A stretch of 64,000 nt of DNA from Dendrophyllia cribrosa (taxonomy: Eukaryota; Cnidaria; Anthozoa; Scleractinia; Dendrophylliidae). The notes under the pieces are model-generated. The model worked only from the letters and a program-made list of their open reading frames with translations. It did no database searches and was not told the origin of the DNA. A program made the position numbers and the translations under genes. The stretch covers positions 29,057,473 through 29,121,472 of the forward strand of contig JAJLRJ010000005.1 of NCBI GenBank assembly GCA_024195265.1. The letters run 5' to 3'. This document shows positions 34,376 through 46,036 of this stretch, piece by piece (position 1 is the stretch's first letter; every line of letters begins with the position of its first letter).

Positions 34376-35699
34376 CTTTTCAACCAACGCATGTGCTTTT
34401 ATTGTATGTGCCTCGCCGTCCTATCATTAAAGGCAAGTGACGTACATTATAGACGTTTTGTGGACCGCACTCCTCCGTAACTTGTAAAATATAAAGCTAT
34501 CGCTATGACACAGTTTATAGTAAGTAAAAAATCTTCTATTTATTTGAGGTAGGTCATATGACGTCATGCTAGAATTGCGTCATCATTTCGAATAGCCACC
34601 ATCGTGGATTTCAATCATGTTAGAAAAGCGCCAACATTGAGCCAAAAATTAATAAAAGAAAAAGGCAATCTAAATTTAACGTTTTAACTTTAATTTAAAC
34701 AGAGTATTCAAAATTTGGGTAAATACGCTTAGTCAAAATTTCGTTGCCATGGACATTTTACACTCTCCACCCCTGATCAATGCATAGATTCCAGCTGTTA
34801 AAAGGAGGTCTGTGATTCGCAACGAAACAGATTTAAATAATAGCAGCTCCAGTTTACATGAATTCTAATGACAGTTACCTTCTATAATTTAAAACAAAAT
34901 TTAACGTCAAGTATAGTTATATTGTTATTTTTACCAGCGCATCACCGGAGGAATTTTTTTATGCTTGAAGTCTACACAACCTGTGGGCACACTTACGTAT
35001 CAGCAACATCAACTGAACTGAAAACGAAATTCTCATTTCATAAGAAAATAGAAAGCCTTTTTTCAATCTTTGAACTGAACCTAAAAATATACCCCAAGTA
35101 CACGTTAAAATTTGAGGTGAATAAAATATTTGATTGCGAATGAATTTTAATGCTTTTCCCCGCCTATTGTAGTATTTGATAAGCCCGAGTTGCTACTAGA
35201 TTGATTACTAGATTAATCGCTTTGAACTAGAGGGCGTTGCTATTAACCTGTTCAGCAGTAGCAGCCGTGATCTGCTGTCTTCTTGTTCCAGCATACAACT
35301 CTTTCTCTCCAGAATTTGCCTCTGTCGCACTCTCAGTAGAACTGCATATCTATAGATAAGTATTTATAATTAGAATCAGTCAAATTCACATACATAATAT
35401 TATGCCAGGCTCAATGAAAATTTAGTGATCTTGAGGTGTGGCACATAAAGTTTTAATCGCGTTCAAAGAACGCAATCCTAATTTCGCGTTGGTTGTCCTG
35501 TGGTTTATGTGCAGTAAAATTTGAGATTTTTTGGTAGACGATCTTCCAAATGGCCGCCCCTAATGGTTTTTTTCAGGGGCTCATTTCCGCCGGAAATTCC
35601 TTCGAACGCGTCTCCATAATCTGTGATTACTGCTAGTATTTAAGAAGTCCGCGTTTCCATGAAGTGATGATGATAAGGAAGTATGGAAGAACGCGTAAA

Positions 35700-35880
35700 G
35701 GCGCTGTTACACTAGGTAATGATTCGTGCAACTTGTCTAACAACAACTAAAAACCGTGCGTTACGGTGCTGCGAGAGAAGTTGCACGAGGGGTGTTACAT
35801 TACGCTTTGTTTCTCGCAACTTGTCTCGCTCTCGACGGGTACAAACAGCGCAAGGGACTGGCACGATGTTATAAAATCGC
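35700..35880 (+). repeat. Possible transposon terminus (GGCGCTGTTACACTAGG)
   Basis: The segment opens with 'ggcgctgttacactaggtaa' and contains repeated 'gtgcaacttgtct'/'gcaacttgtctcgc' motifs, typical of PIF/Harbinger-like ends in invertebrates. No matching right end was found, so it may be a one-ended remnant. The 165-codon minus-strand frame over 35,712-36,209 is not accepted as a gene. Confidence 0.3.
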
Positions 35881-36431
35881 CGCGAAAATTCAACATGGCG
35901 GAAGGTGGAAGAATGTCCAGAGCTACAAAACGTAGGTTGTGCTTTCACTAGGATAACTTTGGCGATAAAGTCGGAAAAGTCCGCAAATACAGAGAAAACA
36001 CCTCTACAAGCACCTGCCGACATTGACCGCATCCTCTCTAAGAAACCCCTTCTCCTTCGCATAAATATAGCGAGAATCAATAGAAGAGAAGTCATTAAAA
36101 ACGCTTCATCTCCCACCATTTTTGAAAGTTGCGCGCTTTTGTAATTTGAATCTTCTGATTTTATCGGCTTAAATTCCGGGTTAAATTTCACAGTGAAAAC
36201 AAATGTCACGTTTAACTAGTAAATGTCAGTCTGTAAACAAACACCTAGAAAGAGTGTTCAGCTCGTAAATCGGCCTAGTGAAAAGACAACCGTCAATATT
36301 TTGCTTTTCTGGTGCTTATCGATTTATTAAAGATTTAAACTATTACTTAATTAAATATTAAAACTATTTAAAATCGGACTAACAAGCTCAAGATTAAACC
36401 ACATGCACATGACAGGTAACCAATATAGCAC

Positions 36432-36616
36432 CTGACTTCTCTTGCGTCGTAGCCAATGTAACAAGTCTCCATGAGCAATGTACTCAATAATTAGGAGAAG
36501 TGGTTTAGTTGTGGTCCAACAGCCCAGAAAACTCAAAACATTCGGATGTTTTCCCACTTCCTTCATGAGCTCTATCTCAGACATAAACTCCCTCTCCTGC
36601 TCTTTATTGGCATTTT
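36432..36616 (-). CDS. Receptor tyrosine kinase, alpha-C to hinge exon
   Basis: The exon opens after 'tttatttttcaag' and encodes NANKEQEREFMSEIELMKEV (alpha-C helix with the Glu that pairs with the beta-3 Lys), GKHPNVLSFLGCWT (beta-4 region), PLLLIIEYIAHGDLLHWLRR (beta-5, hinge and alpha-D; the Y-x-x-x-G-D-L form). It ends R-S-Q at donor CAG|GTGCTA, 2 + 61 codons. One base must come from an upstream exon that should encode the glycine loop and the VAxK lysine; I could not find it in the window, so the extracellular, transmembrane and N-lobe parts are missing. The wording H-G-D-L-L-x-x-L-R is closest to Cad96Ca/FGFR-like receptors. Confidence 0.88.
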
Positions 36617-36777
36617 CTTGAAAAATAAACAAACCAAGCAAACAAACAAAAAATCAACAACAAAAAAAGGTTAATACAGCTGGCAACGTGCCTTACTGGT
36701 GTATAAGTCCTTTTCTCTGACCATTATGAAATTAGAACACGGTAGTCTCGTGTTCATATATCAGGCCATGCTATGTA

Positions 36778-37053
36778 TACAGCTATTTTAATTTAGGTTG
36801 TCGGAGGACAACTTCATGCGTACGCAACGAGACCGCAAGGTACTTTGGGATTTTTATGAATACGATAAATTGATAAAAGCAAACAGCGAAGGCAAACATT
36901 TATGGTGCTAACATCCACCTCAGTCATCGCACTAACAAACGCAAAAACCGCGAACTTAAGCTAAGACCAATTTACAACTACCCATAGTAACTTGCGGTCT
37001 CGTTGCGTACGCATAAAGCTCTCATCCGACAACCTAAATTGAAATAGCTGTAT
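36778..37053. repeat. Foldback MITE, ~65-bp arms
   Basis: 'atacagctattttaatttag' then 'gttgtcgga.gacaacttca' and 'tgcgtacgcaacgagaccgc' is mirrored at 36,987-37,053. Non-coding. Confidence 0.85.
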
Positions 37054-37249
37054 AGCCAACTGATCAGCCAGTGGTAGGTACAACAAAAACGACAGCGACA
37101 AAACTGACCGTGCCTTCCCTGTTGGGGTTTAGTTTGAGCCTGGTGCCCAGTGCTGACCGCGCACCGGACGTCCATCACGGATTAGTAGCGGCTATTTTAA
37201 AGTGTTATGATTTCGTTGAGTGGCTCATTAGGACTAAAGCACAACTATA

Positions 37250-37415
37250 GATGGTTTTCACTCACGTGACCTTCAGTCCAGTGGGGCTCAAATAACAAAA
37301 TCCATGGCGGCCATGTTGGTGCACATAACAAAAGAAGTTCATTAAAATTCCTTTGCAAGTGTGCACCAACATGGCCGCCGTGACGTAACGTGAAAACCAC
37401 CATACTTTTTTTTAC
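37250..37415. repeat. Foldback MITE (TGGTTTTCAC ends)
   Basis: Left 'atggttttcactcacgtgac' and 'catggcggccatgttggtgc' are mirrored by 'tgcaccaacatggccgccgt' and 'acgtgaaaaccac'. Related to the element at 14,010-14,155. Confidence 0.8.
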
Positions 37416-39028
37416 AAAAGCTCGACGTGTGTAGCTAGGAGGAGCATGCTAAGAAAATGAAGATGTGTGATTAAAAATAGGTTGTCATGGCCACATCACG
37501 TGTCGTACGAAAAACTAATTGCATCCCAAAATAGAAGCCGCTACAGAAATTTACTCATATGCCCCATGGTTAATAACAATTCTCACCTTGCGGATTACAA
37601 AATGAAACGCGCTAGGTTAATTCGACAAAAGGCGCACTGTGTCCAAAATGCAAAAAAGATGATATTTTTCTCTTGAAGTTCTGTATTTAAGCAGCCTTTT
37701 TGTTGCATGGTACCTACTTATTTACTTATTTAAGAAATATATTTCTTTGATTGCGAATGTTAGCACGTGCTTTTCATTCTTTATTTGCGCTTTCATCACT
37801 GAAAAGCGTGCAAACGTTGTTTACCCCAAACCCCATGACATATTTGTCAGCGATTGGCTCAAGTTTCTAATCAATATTCATGACAAAATCGTCGCCCTCG
37901 CCGCAAATCAAGCAGGTTGTGTTCGTGCGAAGATGTCTCGCATGCTGTAGAATTTTTTGGCGCTCTAGTGGCACTTTGCAAGACTCCGGGAAGACGTACC
38001 GCCAAGAAAAAAGTCGTCCTACAACTCCAACCGAAGGTACGAAGGTACGAGTCGCTTTCCAAAACTTACATTATTTTGTTCTGTAAAATAGTATAAAAGT
38101 TTGCTCGATACAGTGAACACGTGCGTTGAGCTTCTCTTCACCTTACGACGTCTTCTCTGCGTTTTGGCATTGCGTTTGTCTTGCAATAAGCTAAGGAGCT
38201 GACCTTCGAAAAAGTCTCTGGCAGTTTAATTTCGTTCTTGCTGCATATTCTTTTAAAACAATATTTTATAGTTCAATTTAAGGAGCAAAGTCCTTAAAAC
38301 AAATGTTGAAACAAGATTTTGAAATTCCTGTTGCAAATCGTTTGTTCTTTAACTGTTGATGAAAACCACGTCTAATGCACCTAAAACTCAAACCTTAGTC
38401 ACCTGTAAAATAACAAATTGAACATTTTATCTTATCAATTGTTCATTTATATTTTCAGAAGGAGGGCTAAGAAACAATTCAAGGGGACAAACCGGAATGG
38501 ATGATTCAGGAGTGATCTCTTCAAAGATAAGAACTTTGTTTAGTTTGCATATTTTTTTGTACAAATGGTGGCTGAACTTGGGCAAATACTTCAGTTTGTA
38601 TAAGTATCAAATGTATTGATTCTGTGGAAGAGCGAGATGGATGTGACTGCTAATTGATTGAACTCATCAAATTAACATGAAGAACCGGAGGATATTAAAG
38701 TTTACTCACTTTGTCGAGTCGCGTACTGCCTGCTTATTGTCTGAACCGTAGGTTTTGCAATTGGAGGAAGTTGTTTGGTACAGTCATAGCCACCATTTGG
38801 ACGTTGAGCGATCGTTTGATTTATACCGTTGATAATTTGACAATTCAGCTTACGGCTTGTTTTTATATTTATTTCGGTAAACATATCTTTATGCAAAACA
38901 AATATCAAAATTTAATTGCTTACAAAACTTCACTTACAAAGGAAACACGATTTTGTTTGGTCGATCGCTCAGCGTGTAGGTATAAAAGTTAATTATAACC
39001 TCTGTTGATGTGTTGGGTGTCTGTATTT
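37416..39028. other. No recognisable gene
   Basis: About 1.6 kb without a supported coding region. Searched for the missing kinase N-lobe exon on the minus strand and did not find it. Confidence 0.4.
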
Positions 39029-39032
39029 TTAA

Positions 39033-39644
39033 GGTGGCACTGACAGTTTATTGACTAAAAATTTCTAATTTAAACACGTGAAATTGTTTCCATGGTAACA
39101 TTGGCTGTTATAAAATGGCTTTCCTTTACGAAATATTGTTTCGTATTTTTCTTGATAATTTTTATAAGTTGTAACAAAGTACGATTTGGTATAAACTAGA
39201 TGCTAAAAATGAAAGTTTGTATTTTGTCCACAAATTCGCGAGTTTTCCAAAAACAAGATTTAAAAAAATGAGTTAATTTATAAGAGCAATAATTTAATTA
39301 ATCGTTTTTCTAGAAATGGAGCCAAGCAATTGTCTGTTGAATGTTCCAAATTGAATCACTTGCTCCAAACTTAGCAAACGGTCATTAAAAAAATATATTT
39401 TGATAAATTGGCTGCGTGCAAAACTTGATCTATCGCTAGAATGAAAATCGACACGTCAAAATACTTCCATGGAGAAATTGGCTGTTATAAAATAGCTTTT
39501 CTTATGAAAATTATTTCAGTTTGTTTAAAAGGCAAATTTGATTCAATTAATTTTCAATTTAACCAAAGTGAGACATTGTGTAAAAAATGGAATCAATTGG
39601 GAATATCTGTTAAAGGGCAATCAGTGTAGCCCGTCAGTGCCCCC
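39033..39644. repeat. TTAA-flanked MITE (GGTGGCACTGAC ends)
   Basis: TTAA at 39,029-39,032 and 39,645-39,648 flank GGTGGCACTGACAGT and, as reverse complement on the right, GGGGGCACTGACGGG. Internal sequence around 'atggagccaagcaattgtct' recurs near 51,390, so the family is dispersed. Confidence 0.7.
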
Positions 39645-39702
39645 TTAAAATGATTCACACGTTCCCTGCATTAACTAATTGACACGAGAATAAAGGCCTT
39701 AA

Positions 39703-39855
39703 GGTACGGTGACTCGCTCGAAATGCAAAATGCGCTCATCTGTGACATGGATGCAATTTCGCAACGGCAAACTTTTGGTTATAACTTCTTTGTTTTTTTA
39801 TTCTATTGCAATAATTCTTTTTGTATCTCCTAGATGAATGAAGCATGGATTATTT
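39703..39855. repeat. Left TIR of the 9.6-kb element, outer part
   Basis: Pairs with 49,180-49,333: 'gactcgctcgaaatgcaaaa', 'gcgctcatctgtgac' and 'ttggttataacttctttgtt' are all found in reverse complement on the right, with a few substitutions and a 5-base difference next to the end. Confidence 0.9.
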
Positions 39856-40582
39856 AAAAATATTATAAAATAACTGAGATACTACGCGCGTTCTGATTGG
39901 TCAAAAACCTATTGACTATTGTGCCGGTAAACTCATAGAAAACCGCGCAAGAGAAACTGTAAAGTAAACAAAGTTCATTTTTCCGTTACCGCATCACCAC
40001 ACGCGTGAGGTAAAAGGATTTCACAACTCGAGCCGGTTTAGTGTCTTATTGCATATTGTGGTCTGTTAGAAGATGAGAACAGAATATATGTTTCTTGTAA
40101 ACAATAATTTGCTGCTCAAACCTACATGTATTAAAGACAACAATTTCCCACGCACGCAAGCAAAAAATGGCATATCGACAAAAGAACACTAAGCTTATTT
40201 TAAAACTGATATCAACAGGAATTATTTTCATTTAACATTGGCTTGGAAAAGCTTACATGCAGCGATAAAGGACAATCAAAACAACCTCGATATGTACTTT
40301 GTGTGAGTTCACTGAGCTGAAGGTTGAGTGAAAAGCTCAAAATGGATCCCAAAGAGCAAACAATGGCTTTCAAACTGAGGAAATTTTCGATTGAAATTTA
40401 TCTGAAGTTTATAAATGTGCCTACAAATCCTAACAAACTACTTGGGATGTTGGGAGAACACTCGAAAAGCTTGTAAATCACTCGCCTGCGGCTCGTGATT
40501 TACAAGCTTTTCTCGTGTTCTCCCAACATCCCGCGTGGATTTATAACGCCGGTAAACTCAAAGAAAATGTGTTCTATTGCTT
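39856..40582. mobile_element. Insertion in the left TIR, with hairpin at 40,443-40,533
   Basis: The right TIR reads directly from 'atggattatta' to 'aatatgaaccg', while the left TIR has ~725 bp extra here, so this is a younger insertion. It contains a near-perfect hairpin ('gggatgttgggagaacactc' then 'gaaaagcttgtaaatcac' and its mirror). Short direct copies of 'gccggtaaactca.agaaaa' lie near both sides. No coding capacity. Confidence 0.75.
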
Positions 40583-40906
40583 AATGAACCGATTTTTTTC
40601 GAAATAAATACAGGAGCCAAAATCTGGATTTGCGCAAACCCCTCAATTCATATTGAGGCCGTCCTAGAAAAAAATTGGTCCGTTTTATTTGGCTCAAAAT
40701 TTGCGAATCGACTTCCCTTGATATAGTCTAGAATGTGGGCAAATTACAAAAAATTCGTCGGAACAGAAACGCTGCAACAGAAATGCCGTCAACTTAGGAG
40801 CTTATTTCCACCCGAGGTGAAATAAATATTTATTGCGCCTCAAAAAATAATAATCATGGACACTCAACACCAAGAATATGTTGTGTAGGCATGCGCTATA
40901 CCTTAT
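40583..40906. repeat. Left TIR of the 9.6-kb element, inner part
   Basis: Pairs with 48,868-49,180: 'gcgcaaacccctcaatt' (versus cattt), 'gtcggaacagaaacgctgca', 'aacttaggagcttatttcca' and 'catggacactcaacaccaag' all occur in reverse complement on the right. Confidence 0.9.
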
Positions 40907-42551
40907 AGCAAGTTCGATCAGATTGCGAATGCTGCAAACCATTAAAATTTACTAACTCAGTCTTTAGACCAACACACATGGCGAAAACGCGCTAAATATG
41001 TAATACTGCTCTCCTCTTAATTTTATATATGTATTATTTTGCTTCTAAAACATATAACGACAAGAAACTGGGAGTATTGGTACAACTTGCGAACCGGTTT
41101 TGGTCACTCTAGGTGTTTTCCTTGGTGATAAACAACTTGTCGAAACTGCGGCATTCGCGCTTCGGTCTTGCGCGCAGATTTTAGTCTTCGCTGTTTACGA
41201 ATGGTTATGAAATTTGACAATTCGTCAGGGGGGTAACACCATACCCTGGGGTGTAGTTCTCAGGCATATATGCTCCAATGGAGCCATTGTTTGTGAGCAT
41301 TCGCAATAGACGGGCTTACACGATTGCTAATTGAAACCCCCAAACCACATGGCTTGTTTTGGTTCGGAGTTTTCGCTAATGGCGAGCTTTTGAAGGTGAT
41401 TTTCAGCGAAGAAACGTTTGGAAAGCGATGGAATCAGCCATTTAAAAATGTCGGAAGAAGGATCAGGACACGAAGATCCAGCAATTCAAGATATTTTGCC
41501 AAATTTGCTCAAAGAAAGTGATACAAATGTTGTGACGAAGAGGAACTACTCGATTGGAGAAGATGATAAACAAAGATCAGTCTATTACTTGAATTTTCTT
41601 CATGTGGGAAAGAAGACGACCTTGATGAGACGAAGGTTTGGAACCCTGTTCAGGTTATATTTTATGAGTAATTTGTGTTTAGCTGCTGTTGTGTTGGCTG
41701 AAAATGGCGAGAATGTTGCCAAACAAATCACCCCTTCATTCTTGCACTTGATATTCAAAGCTCAACGTTTGTGCTATGTACATGGGGAATTCCATGGACA
41801 CTCTCAGACTGACGTTGTCCGCCATATTCATTATAACGACCAGAGTGTATGGCTTGTGTTTACTGCTTGTAGGTCTCATAGTTTACCTGGAATTGAGCCT
41901 GAGGTGTCAAATGAAAGCTGAATAAATCTAGTGATACAGTTAGTTCGTTTTGTAGTCTATCAGTGTCATGTGAAGTTTACAGAACATTTCCTTTAAAAAA
42001 TTGTATTTTTTTTTGCAATGAAAATTTGCCTTTATTGCTAATTTGTTTTCCTTAATTTGAAAAATGTTTTGGTCGATTCAATTCAATGTTTATTACTTTA
42101 TTTGGAAAGAGGGAATCTTAAGGTTTCATTTGATGGGTAAATTATGTGGTTGTAACTAATATATAAACACTTTGTCGATCAACATTTGGCGTCAACCAAA
42201 ACCAGGCGAGGAGAAATTAAAGAAGGCCAGGATACAAAGGGTTAATTACCATTCGTAAACAACGAAGCCTAAAATCTGCGTGCATGACCAATTAGCGCGC
42301 ATGCCGCCGTTTCGAAAAGTTGTTTATCACCAAGAAAAACATCTAGAGTGACCAAAACCGGTTCGCAAGTTGTATCAATACTACCAGTTTCTTGTCGTTA
42401 TATGTTTTAGAAGCAAAACAATATATAATCTCGGTAAAATTAAGAGGAGAGCAAAATTACATATTTAGCGCGTTTTCGCCATGTGTGTTGGTCTAAAGAC
42501 TGAGTCAGTAAATTTTAATGGTTTGCCGTAGCATTCGCAATCGAACTTGCT
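40907..42551. mobile_element. Nested 1.6-kb TIR element with a 157-aa reading frame
   Basis: 'agcaagttcgatcagattgc' at 40,907 is mirrored by 'gattgcgaatcgaacttgct'-type sequence ending at 42,551. Arms of about 300 bp pair through 'cagtctttagaccaacacac', 'aacatataacgacaagaaac' and 'cgaaccggttttggtcactc'. It lies inside the left TIR of the larger element, whose right TIR shows the uninterrupted form ('taccttacagcaacaggggg'). The target duplication is not resolved. The only sizeable frame is at 41,448-41,921. Confidence 0.8.
41448..41921 (+). CDS. Unrecognised 157-aa protein of the nested element
   Basis: ATG at 41,448 in a favourable context (aaaaATGt); stop TGA at 41,919-41,921 followed closely by AATAAA (41,920-41,925) as a possible polyadenylation signal. 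The protein is acidic at the N-terminus (EEGSGHEDPAIQDILPNLL), basic in the middle (KKTTLMRRRFGTLFRL), then LCYVHGEFHGHSQTDVVRHI with several histidines. No transmembrane segment or known catalytic motif was recognised. It lies between the TIRs of a nested mobile element and opposite in strand to the large gene. It could be a captured host exon or an element-specific accessory protein. Confidence 0.5.
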   Translation: MSEEGSGHEDPAIQDILPNLLKESDTNVVTKRNYSIGEDDKQRSVYYLNFLHVGKKTTLMRRRFGTLFRLYFMSNLCLAAVVLAENGENVAKQITPSFLHLIFKAQRLCYVHGEFHGHSQTDVVRHIHYNDQSVWLVFTACRSHSLPGIEPEVSNES

Positions 42552-42589
42552 GTAACGTAACAGGGGGCTTTCTTGTGACGCATGCGCAC

Positions 42590-44113
42590 AAAAGTACGCG
42601 GCTTGCTTGCTTTGGCTCCGAAGTGATATCTTGTTGTCAAGTGCCGTGGCTAAATTCGGGGCTAATTCCTTCATTTTCGTTTGCGGGAAAAACTTTAAAT
42701 CAACACATACTAAAAGTACAAATCATATTAGTACGTTGGGGATGGAAATACTGGCCCTTTGAGCTTGAGAATGTAATGCTGTTCAACAATTCGAAGAGAC
42801 AACTCTATGCAAGGACTTATGGATTAATGGCGGATTTGTGGTCTTCAATGGACATTGCCACGTGAACTTTCTACCCAGAATTGATATATGAACTGTCAAC
42901 GTATCCGTAAAGGTAAGTTTGTTTTATTTAAGTCCCTCTTTAAGAAATCGCGCCAAGGAGTACATGCGAAATCTTTCGGTGAACTTCCTTGCTCTAATGA
43001 AAAATGCCAATTTCTCGCCGTCTTGGCAGACCATGATTTCGAAGTCCAGTCGTTGTGCCACAGAGTTTTAAATAAAAATGGCAACAACTATCATTTTAAA
43101 ATCCGTTTATCTAGCAGAGATCAATCACAAAATGGGGGAAGTTTTGTGTTTTCAGCTTTATAGTGAAACACGTTGGTTCTCGTCTTGTTGTTTGTGTAGT
43201 TCAACTTCCCTCGTGGCGAATGCCATAACTTCAAATAAATCATACACGGTTTCTAGAACTCTTGTTATCTTGTAATCACTTTTTTTCTTTGCAATCGGTA
43301 GCAACATGAAGCCTCAACTCGAATGAACAAATCTACAAAAAATTATTGTTTATTGAATATTAATTAGTTGTTTGTTATTCGAAAACCGCTCGTTGTGCCA
43401 GAGCAATATATATTGGAAACTAAACTACATTCAATTTGCTTTTAATACATGGTGCTACATTGGCTTGGAAAATGGGGGAAGTTGGAGATTTTTTAGATGT
43501 TTTGAGTATAAACTAACTCATTAAACTGTTCCTTAACATAACTTTTGCTATACTTGAAGTCTCTGCTTGGGAATTGCCCCTGAAATAGCTTCATTTGGGA
43601 TTGTTGTCAGTTTGTATGACAAATGAACTAAATTTGAGATTGCCTCAAAAGCAAAACTCATAATATCATGATAATATAGTTTTTTTGGATGTGCATTATA
43701 TTATTTTTACTGTAATTGTAACATAAACAATAACCACCACTTTCTTAGCTGAAAATAGTTTCAGACCCTCTTGTCACTTTGGCAAGCTTATACACCTATT
43801 TCAGAAAAGGTTGTCGCAGCTATAGTCAAGTATACATGCCATGCACCTTTAGCATGCTGAAAATAAAAAACACTTTAGAAATAAAATTTTGAGTAGACAT
43901 TGCATTACATATTAATTTTTATTATTGTTTTGGGCTCTGACCATTTTTCATGTTGTAGAATGCCAGACATTTGCCAAAGAACCAGTTATTTCATACCTCC
44001 CATGCTCCTTTGTGGTCTAGGGGCATAGACTTAAGTACAACAACTTTTTTTAAATAGTTGTATAGCTATTTAAGAAGTCCTACACACTATGTAACTCAGT
44101 AACATAAGTAAAA
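42590..44113. other. Transposon DNA without a supported gene
   Basis: 3' flank of the large gene inside the 9.6-kb element. Only chance open frames. Several AATAAA-like or reverse TTTATT stretches exist, but no clear terminator can be assigned. Confidence 0.4.
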
Positions 44114-46036
44114 TTACTCCTTAGCTCCCATTACAAATAAGTTAGCACCATCAATATCATGTCCCCAGTCACGCACACACATAAGTGATAGATACGACAC
44201 AAATTTGTCAAGGTGCTCATATTTGGCAAGTGCTACTATCCCTCCATGTTGTCCATGAGGATGACTTTCAAATAGTGCGATTGACTGTTCAGCTTTACTA
44301 CAGCAGAGAAGCATTGACTTGTCTGGTGGAGCAATAAGGATTGTACAACAATCCTCAGCAATGGAGCAAATTTCATTCAGCTTGTCTGTGAGAGATGCTT
44401 TACAAAAGATCCCTATGTCCTCAACTATTTTAAGGTTATAATTGTCAGTTCTTGTTTGAAGTGCTTCCTGGACATTTAAGTTTGGTTGACTCAGTGGCAT
44501 GTTCAATGTATTGTAAAGCAAATTTCCCTCTTTCATTGAGTTAGCAAATGAAGCAATAGACCTTAGGAGATTTACTGGTGTTGGGAATGGAAGAGTTCCA
44601 TCTAAAAACTTCATACCACCAAGGGCTGCAATTATTGTGCAGGCATTGCTGCCTAGCTGTATACCAAATATTGAACATTGTGAAAGTTGTTGAGGCAATA
44701 AAAATTCATTGACATATCCAAAATGATTAGTTGTCTGGAGACAGAATTGCTGTTGTGGTGCAGGTACACTAGTTGGTGGTGGGGGTACACTTGTTGGTGG
44801 TGGGGGTACACTTGTTGGTGGTGGGGGTACACTTGTTGGTGGTGGGGGTACACTTGATGCTGGCAGAGGTACACTTGATGCTGGTGGGGGTACACTTGGT
44901 GGTGACATAGTATTGTTGTTGCTTGTACAAATTCCCCCTGAACATCTGGGACATCTAATAGGTGCATTCTTCGGGTATGAATGACCCTTTCTTGTGTGAT
45001 GACATTTTTTACACATGGGCTGCTTTCTTGTGCTACATGTGGTAGACTGTTGTGTTACTAGTGCTGGAGGGGCTAGTGGTTGGTGCTGAGGTAAGGGTGG
45101 TGGAGGGGGTAGTGGCAGTGCCGATAGTTTCACATTGATGGACTGCAACTGACTCTCCACATCTAAGGTACTTCTGTTTGCTGTTAAGGCATCTAAGTCA
45201 TCCAAGGCATCTAAGACTTGATCATCATTGCTTGTATCAGTATTAGTAGATGAAATGGGAGTCTCTTCTTCTTTAGGATTCAAGATGGCATCTTGAGCTG
45301 TTTGTGACAGAGACCTTGCTCTTTCTTCTAAGAATGTGTGACAAAGGGGACAAAATTGGTGATCATCTAGACAAACCTCATGAAATGAATGCGAGCAGCC
45401 CTCAAAAATGTGCCATGGCTGATCCCCACATATGTTACATCCTTGTAGATCACATCTCCTGTCTTCTTTAGGCATAGTATTTCCACAGTATCCCAATGGA
45501 AGAACTTTTGATTTAACAGCTTCATTACCAAAAACTCTTGGCAACAGTAGTTTTTTCTTTTTACCTTCATTCCATATCTTTGCCATTCCTGGATTCTTTG
45601 AAATCTGTGTAAAAATATCAGCCAGAATAGTAGCACATTCAGCTTTCAGACTTGTCAGGTGGTTTAGTTTGAAGTGTTGTTTATTTGCAGGTGCAAAATG
45701 TTCTTTGAAGTTCTTCTGAGAGTGTTTTGATTGAAAGGTTGCCTTGGCTTTCTTGATTATTTGCTCAGCTGTATCATGAGGGTTGGTTTTAGCTCTTATT
45801 ATGCTATGCGCATTTTCAACGGGATACTCGTCAAATATAACCAGACACGACCTCAGAAGGTTGTATAACTTAGGATGGTGCTTTCCCCAATAGGTGCACA
45901 TAGCCAGCCAGACCAGCGGAGCTTTATCATAGTGGTGCCGTTCAAGGCAAACAAACATAGTCCAGATCCGTATTATAGCGTTAAAGTATTCTGGAAAGTT
46001 ATTCATTTTAAAAGTCAGAGTAGATAGTGAGGACAA
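44114..46036 (-). CDS. RING-H2 / zinc-finger / papain-like protease protein, C-terminal reading frame
   Basis: A 640-codon open frame. The first true ATG is at 46,006, but it more likely continues the transposase-like frame upstream. Order (numbering from 46,036): helical region with EYPVENAHSIIRAKTN (70-86), a candidate last acidic residue of an RNase-H-fold transposase; RING-H2 finger with C200-C203-C214-H216-H219-C222-C229-C232; acidic linker; zinc finger C342-x2-C345...C362-x2-C365; a 21-bp (SVPPPPT) proline repeat (about 385-426); and a C-terminal domain with Q460, C466 (GSNACTIIAAL) and H592 (FESHPHGQHGG), which fits the Gln-Cys-His layout of papain-fold deubiquitinases of the herpesvirus-tegument USP type. 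A protein with both ubiquitin-ligase and protease modules is inferred; the activities are not shown. Confidence 0.75.
   Translation of the reverse strand: MSSLSTLTFKMNNFPEYFNAIIRIWTMFVCLERHHYDKAPLVWLAMCTYWGKHHPKLYNLLRSCLVIFDEYPVENAHSIIRAKTNPHDTAEQIIKKAKATFQSKHSQKNFKEHFAPANKQHFKLNHLTSLKAECATILADIFTQISKNPGMAKIWNEGKKKKLLLPRVFGNEAVKSKVLPLGYCGNTMPKEDRRCDLQGCNICGDQPWHIFEGCSHSFHEVCLDDHQFCPLCHTFLEERARSLSQTAQDAILNPKEEETPISSTNTDTSNDDQVLDALDDLDALTANRSTLDVESQLQSINVKLSALPLPPPPPLPQHQPLAPPALVTQQSTTCSTRKQPMCKKCHHTRKGHSYPKNAPIRCPRCSGGICTSNNNTMSPPSVPPPASSVPLPASSVPPPPTSVPPPPTSVPPPPTSVPPPPTSVPAPQQQFCLQTTNHFGYVNEFLLPQQLSQCSIFGIQLGSNACTIIAALGGMKFLDGTLPFPTPVNLLRSIASFANSMKEGNLLYNTLNMPLSQPNLNVQEALQTRTDNYNLKIVEDIGIFCKASLTDKLNEICSIAEDCCTILIAPPDKSMLLCCSKAEQSIALFESHPHGQHGGIVALAKYEHLDKFVSYLSLMCVRDWGHDIDGANLFVMGAKE

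Noticed and set aside
35712..36209. 165-codon minus-strand frame
   Set aside because: It reads through a probable transposon terminus with 'gcaacttgtc' repeats; no domain, no splice or start support.
46008..46036. Classical -1 ribosomal frameshift site between the two large frames
   Set aside because: The join needs +1, and the sequence C-TTT-TAA does not fit the X-XXY-YYZ slippery pattern.
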